64,000 bases of DNA from Corynebacterium felinum (GTDB taxonomy: Bacteria > Actinomycetota > Actinomycetes > Mycobacteriales > Mycobacteriaceae), in NCBI RefSeq assembly GCF_030408755.1, contig NZ_CP047209.1:2542001-2606000 (forward strand), in the 5' to 3' direction. Made by a program: the position numbers and the translations under genes. The notes under the pieces are model-generated. The model saw only the letters and a list, made by a program, of their open reading frames with translations, was not told the origin of the DNA and did not search any database. Shown piece by piece: positions 60,188-64,000 of the stretch (within the stretch, counting starts at the first letter, position 1; every line of letters begins with the position of its first letter).

Positions 60188-61690
60188 CTAGTCGACGCCG
60201 CCGCAAGATCCGCGTTGGAGTGCGGATACAAGTTCGGCGTTGGGGTTTCCTACTGGCAACCCCAGTGGGTAGACCCCGTCGAAGCATGCGCAGCAGAGCT
60301 CCTCGCGGGGTTGGTTGGTTGCTGCCACCATAGATTCGGTGGACACGTACCCAAGTGAGTCCGCCCCTAGGGCGGTGCACACGCTGGTCACCATTTCTTC
60401 CTCGTTGTCGCCGATGACAGCGTTGGCGATGAGTTCGCCAGGGGATGCGAAGTCGATGCCGTAGAAGCAGGGCCACTTCACTGGTGGGGATGCGATGCGC
60501 ACATGCACTTCCGCAGCGCCAGCTTCGCGGAGCATGCGGATCAGTGCCCGTTGGGTGTTGCCGCGGACGATGGAATCATCGACGACTACGAGGCGTTTGC
60601 CTTGCAGTACCTCCCGCAGCGGGTTGAGCTTCAGGCGGATGCCGAGCTGACGCAGGGTTTGGGAGGGTTGGATGAAGGTACGGCCCACGTAGGCGTTTTT
60701 CACGAGCCCTTGGCCAAATGGGATTCCGGAAGCTTGGGCGTAGCCTACTGCTGCGGGCACTCCGGATTCGGGAACAGGGATCACAAGGTCGCCGTCGGCT
60801 GGGTACTCTTGTGCTAATCGACGCCCAATTTCGAGGCGGGATTCGTTGACGTTGCGGCCACGAATGGTGGAGTCGGGGCGGGCAAGGTAGACGTATTCAA
60901 AAACGCAGCCTTTGCGGCGGGTGTCGGCGAATCGTTCGGATCGCACACCGCTGGCATCGATGGAGACGAATTCACCGGGTTCGATTTCACGAACAAAGGA
61001 TGCACCCACGATGTCGAGGGCGCAGGTTTCGCTGGCCACTACCCAGCCTTTTTCTAGTCGGCCCAAGCAGAGCGGGCGTACGCCTTCGGGGTCGCGGGCG
61101 GCGTAGAGGGTGTGACCATCGGTGATGGTCAAGCAAAAAGCACCCTTGATTCGTGGGAGGAGTTCCCGCGCAGAGTCGATAAGAGTTCTGCCTTCGGTGA
61201 TGCCGCGGGCCAAAAGGGCTGTCATCACGTCGGAATCGGAGGGGTGCTTGTCTTTGTCTACGAGTTGAAGCTCGTGGGCTTCGTCTAATAGTTCGAGGTA
61301 ATTAACCAGGTTGCCATTATGGGCCAATGCCACGTCAGTGCCCGAGGGGGCAACCCTAAACATGGGTTGGGAGTTTTCCCACGTAACCCCACCGGCGGTG
61401 GAATAGCGTGTGTGCCCGATCGCCACATCGCCGCTTAAGGACTCTAGGGTTTGCTCATCGAAGATTTGAGAAACAAGACCGAGATCTTTGTACACCACCA
61501 CTTGCTCGCCATCACCAACGGCGATACCGGCGGCTTCTTGCCCCCGGTGCTGCAAGGCGAAAAGACCGAAATAGGCGAGTTTAGAAACTTCTTCGCCCGG
61601 TGCCCAAACACCGAACACGCCGCATTCTTCGCGTGGAGCTTGCTCTGCTAGATCATCAAATGCATTCAAAGGCTGCTCGTAATGTGCCAC
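60188..61690 (-). CDS. purF: Amidophosphoribosyltransferase
   Basis: 500 residues from a GTG. It starts purine synthesis by forming phosphoribosylamine. A 22-residue propeptide precedes Cys23 in PREECGVFGVWAPG, the N-terminal nucleophile of the glutaminase domain after processing. The PRPP loop is LVVVDDSIVRGNTQRALI. The Cys residues in PVKWPCFYGIDF and EELCCACFDGVYP fit the iron-sulfur type of PurF. The gene is upstream of purM; a short divergent gap (49 bases) leads to the sterol-carrier-like gene. Confidence 0.97.
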   Translation of the reverse strand: MAHYEQPLNAFDDLAEQAPREECGVFGVWAPGEEVSKLAYFGLFALQHRGQEAAGIAVGDGEQVVVYKDLGLVSQIFDEQTLESLSGDVAIGHTRYSTAGGVTWENSQPMFRVAPSGTDVALAHNGNLVNYLELLDEAHELQLVDKDKHPSDSDVMTALLARGITEGRTLIDSARELLPRIKGAFCLTITDGHTLYAARDPEGVRPLCLGRLEKGWVVASETCALDIVGASFVREIEPGEFVSIDASGVRSERFADTRRKGCVFEYVYLARPDSTIRGRNVNESRLEIGRRLAQEYPADGDLVIPVPESGVPAAVGYAQASGIPFGQGLVKNAYVGRTFIQPSQTLRQLGIRLKLNPLREVLQGKRLVVVDDSIVRGNTQRALIRMLREAGAAEVHVRIASPPVKWPCFYGIDFASPGELIANAVIGDNEEEMVTSVCTALGADSLGYVSTESMVAATNQPREELCCACFDGVYPLGLPVGNPNAELVSALQRGSCGGVD

Positions 61691-61739
61691 TTAACTGATC
61701 GTAGTCGATAGTGGCAAAAATCCACTATTAACCCCTGCC

Positions 61740-62105
61740 TTACACGCTCCACATGGGCAACCATCGACCTATTTCACCTGCACGAATACCCGAAAGTGCG
61801 ATTCGTGGGTTCTCACCCACTTTCTCCAACCCCACGGCTACTCTTAGCCATGTACGCGAATCCATTTCCACTACATTCGGTGGTGTCCCCCGCGTATGTG
61901 CGGGCCCTTCAACGCATTGGATTGCGGCAAATGGTGGGACGCGCACTTCCACACTGGCACCTGGGGCGCGTTCTTCTAGCGTGTGCAGCGTTGCGCGCAC
62001 GGCTTCCGCAATTGTTGCTCGCGGCGGTGTGGGGGCGTCGTCACGCGTAATCCATTCTGCGACTGCAGCGAGTGCGGCGGCAGGATCGTGCTTCTTTTTA
62101 GCCAT
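61740..62105 (-). CDS. Sterol carrier-type (SCP) family protein
   Basis: 121 residues. LAAVAEWITRDDAPTPPRAT opens the protein and RGTPPNVVEMDSRTWLRVAVG with LSGIRAGEIGRWLPM closes it, the pattern of the bacterial sterol-carrier-like family (SCP_3). It lies upstream of purF on the same strand, as in other corynebacteria. Ligand and role unknown. ATG at 62105 with the lysine-rich start AKKKHD. Divergent from the thioesterase by 30 bases. Confidence 0.82.
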   Translation of the reverse strand: MAKKKHDPAAALAAVAEWITRDDAPTPPRATIAEAVRATLHTLEERAPGASVEVRVPPFAAIQCVEGPAHTRGTPPNVVEMDSRTWLRVAVGLEKVGENPRIALSGIRAGEIGRWLPMWSV

Positions 62106-62135
62106 AGTTTCATCTTAAGCGCTACTGTTTAGCCT

Positions 62136-63122
62136 ATGACTACTCGTTCCCCTGAAGTTACCTTGCGCTTTATGGCAGCCCCCACCGACATCATCATGGC
62201 AGGCAATCATGGTGTGAATGGTGGACGCGTATTGGAGTGGATCGACAAAGCCGCATATGCCTGCGCTGTTGGCTGGTCTGGGACGTATTGCGTGACCGCA
62301 TACGTTGGCCATATCCACTTCACCCGCCCCATCCCTTCTGGGCATATGGTTGAAGTGCGTTCCCGCATTGCTATGACTGGCCGCAGTTCGATGCACATCA
62401 TTAATGAAGTGTTGTCCGCCGACCCTCGTGAGGGTGTGTTCACGCGCGCCTGTGACTGCTTGGTGATTTTCGTGGCGAAAGACCGCGACACTGGGCAGCC
62501 GGTGGCGGTTCCCCCCTTCGAGCCGCGTAGCGAGGAGGAGCAGCGGGTGCGCGATGCTGCGACCTCGCGCATCGGGTTGCGCAAAGCGATCGAGATGGAG
62601 ATGGAAAAGCAAACCTATGTTGGTCCTTCTGATGCGCCGCGTTTGATCACGCGTTTCCTGGCGAAGCCCACCGATGTGAACTGGGGTGGCAAGGTGCACG
62701 GCGGTACTGCCATGGAGTGGATTGATGAGGCGGGTGCTGCGTGCACGATGGAGTGGTCGGGTGAGCACACTGTTGCCGTGTATGCAGGTGGTATTCGCTT
62801 CTATCGCCCAATCCAGATTGGCGATTTGATTGAGGTTGATGCCCGGCTGATGCGTACCGACGCCCGCTCAATGCAGATGAGTATCCATGTGCGATCCGGC
62901 GCACCACGTGGGGGTCGGGAACAGCTGGAGACAGCGATTCATGCAACGGTAACCTATGTGGGTGTGGATATTGATGGCATGCCACTACCTGCCCGCCAGT
63001 TCCGCCCCCAAACCCCGGAAGATATCCGCCTTGCGGAACACGCAGCTACATTGCGTGAGCTGCGTGCCGCTTATGCGCCAAAGCCGTTATTTGCCCGACC
63101 ATCAGTGGAGCCCCGCGATTAG
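62136..63122 (+). CDS. Acyl-CoA thioesterase, double hotdog
   Basis: 328 residues in two hotdog domains of about 160. Each half has the family motif: AGNHGVNGGRVLEWIDKAAY in the first and VNWGGKVHGGTAMEWIDEAG in the second, where Asn and Asp line the active site. Bacterial members with this layout hydrolyse medium- or long-chain acyl-CoA. ATG at 62136. A terminator lies behind it at 63137. The neighbour on the other side is a peptidase. Confidence 0.9.
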   Translation: MTTRSPEVTLRFMAAPTDIIMAGNHGVNGGRVLEWIDKAAYACAVGWSGTYCVTAYVGHIHFTRPIPSGHMVEVRSRIAMTGRSSMHIINEVLSADPREGVFTRACDCLVIFVAKDRDTGQPVAVPPFEPRSEEEQRVRDAATSRIGLRKAIEMEMEKQTYVGPSDAPRLITRFLAKPTDVNWGGKVHGGTAMEWIDEAGAACTMEWSGEHTVAVYAGGIRFYRPIQIGDLIEVDARLMRTDARSMQMSIHVRSGAPRGGREQLETAIHATVTYVGVDIDGMPLPARQFRPQTPEDIRLAEHAATLRELRAAYAPKPLFARPSVEPRD

Positions 63123-63136
63123 ACTCCTGCCCGCAC

Positions 63137-63178
63137 TTTCAGGCCACAGGGGAAAGCATCTCCGGCTGTGGCCTGAAA
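63137..63178. terminator. Bidirectional terminator
   Basis: TTTCAGGCCACAG and CTGTGGCCTGAAA are perfect 13-base arms, followed by A-run/T-run on the two strands; serves the thioesterase and the M20 gene. Confidence 0.85.
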
Positions 63179-63186
63179 AATTCTAC

Positions 63187-64000
63187 CTAGGAGCTGTGGT
63201 AGCGCAATAAGAAGAGTGCCTCTGCAATGGCGATTTTTTCAATCTCTTTCGGGTTGACTGATTCATCAACGGAGTGGATGGTACACAGGGGTTCTTCGAT
63301 GCCGAAAATGGCAACTTCAGCCTGTGGGTGTGCATCTTGCAGTTCCACACACAAAGGAATGGTTGCGCCCATTCCAATATGGGTGGTGGGCACCCCATAG
63401 GCTTGAGTGAGGCATTCGGACAGCGCAGTCATGCCCGGCTTGCTTGGATCTGTGTCAAAACCCCGGTTAATATCATCGATTTCCACTTCCACGCGTGATC
63501 CCCACGGGGTGTGGGCTTTGATATGCTCAGCTACCTTGTGTGCCACCTCAGTGGGATCTAAAACCGGCGGAACTCGCAGGTCCAGAACAGCCTTGGCTGT
63601 AGGGTTAATCACGTTGAAGGCCTGCTCTACTGGGGTTGCGCTAATGCCAGTGACTGCAAAGGAACACTGAGCCCACACCGCATCAGCAATTGCTGCCGGA
63701 TCGGTGGTGATCTGTGCGCCAGGCAGCAGTTGGGCGTCAGTGACGAATTGCTCCGGCGGGTACGGTGCACCTGGCCATGGTGGGGTGGAGAGTCCTTCAA
63801 CCTGCAGTCGCCCGGTCCCGTCCTGCAAAGAGCTGAGAACGCTCATCAACGCGAGCACCGCATCGGGTGCTGCCCCACCGTACATGCCTGAATGCACGGG
63901 GGCTTCCAACGTAGAAACAGTGACTTTCAGTCGGGCATTGCCCCGCAAAGATACGGTCAGTGAGGGTTGTCCAACGCAAGCGTTTCCGGCATCGGCGATC
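63187..64000 (-). CDS. M20-family dipeptidase, C-terminal part
   Basis: 271 residues are in the window; the frame runs through the edge at 64000. ADAGNACVGQPSLTVSLRGN leads into the dimerisation domain with APVHSGMYGGAAPDA, the typical M20 sequence. TTHIGMGATIPLC and LCTIHSVDESVNPKEI form the second part of the active site, with the C-terminal metal-binding His in HSVDE. The missing N-terminal part would hold the first zinc ligands. Such enzymes cleave dipeptides or N-acyl amino acids; the substrate cannot be told. Confidence 0.9.
   Translation of the reverse strand, partial: IADAGNACVGQPSLTVSLRGNARLKVTVSTLEAPVHSGMYGGAAPDAVLALMSVLSSLQDGTGRLQVEGLSTPPWPGAPYPPEQFVTDAQLLPGAQITTDPAAIADAVWAQCSFAVTGISATPVEQAFNVINPTAKAVLDLRVPPVLDPTEVAHKVAEHIKAHTPWGSRVEVEIDDINRGFDTDPSKPGMTALSECLTQAYGVPTTHIGMGATIPLCVELQDAHPQAEVAIFGIEEPLCTIHSVDESVNPKEIEKIAIAEALFLLRYHSS

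Overview
The window is chromosomal DNA from a Corynebacterium. The evidence is gene content and order: serB2-ctaD-nrdF-ftn-nrdE-nrdI-nrdH-rpmJ-nadE-pgm, then murA-pduO-ramA-cysK-cysE, then a CoA transferase, dus, mshD, ygfZ, purM and purF. This follows the order I know from C. glutamicum. Mycothiol synthase (mshD), the RamA-type LuxR regulator, a class Ib ribonucleotide reductase and candidate DtxR, GlxR, McbR and NrdR sites fit the genus. Species cannot be fixed from this view.

Layout. 1-2.4 kb: a cut-off HTH/ImmA-type gene, a membrane-anchored protein and an alpha/beta hydrolase. 2.4-20 kb: core metabolism, mostly on the minus strand, with peptidyl-tRNA hydrolase 2, serB, ctaD, nrdF, nrdE, nrdI, nrdH and rpmJ, plus ftn, an orphan HTH gene, nadE, an SMR pump pair, tRNA-Ala and a DsbA/MauE-like pair. 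20-27.6 kb: pgm, a two-subunit fluoride channel (crcB pair), and three paralogous secreted, membrane-anchored proteins of unknown function that share a repeated domain (four copies). 27.6-33.4 kb: one rRNA operon (5S, 23S, 16S in plus-strand order, transcribed on minus). 33.4-38.9 kb: murA, pduO, ramA, cysK, cysE and a small GNAT. 39-49 kb: a plastic region with two full copies of one IS3-family element, a third partial copy fused in tandem, an IS1380-family element that splits an MFS gene, a tRNA cluster (Phe, Asp, Asp, Glu, Lys) in which two identical tRNA-Asp genes bracket a second MFS gene, and an array of 62-bp inverted-repeat units. 49-64 kb: core genes again (CoA transferase, dus, lipoprotein, mshD, lipid kinase, nitrobindin-like protein, pabC, ygfZ, purM, purF, thioesterase, M20 peptidase fragment).

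How genes work together. NrdF, NrdE, NrdI and NrdH form a complete class Ib reductase system (small subunit, large subunit, flavodoxin, glutaredoxin-like donor), with two NrdR-like boxes in front of nrdH. CysE and CysK make cysteine from serine behind a near-perfect McbR operator. The DsbA-like and MauE-like proteins probably form an extracytoplasmic disulfide relay. PurF and PurM are two steps of purine synthesis.

The most unusual signal is a dispersed repeat: ten units with ends close to AACTCGACCTTT / AAAGGTCGAGTT. Nine are exactly 62 bp and one is 61 bp, although several interiors are unrelated. Other notable points are the surface-protein family, the in-place tandem duplication inside an IS3 copy, the tRNA-Asp duplication around an exporter, and Asp in place of Cys in the MurA active site.
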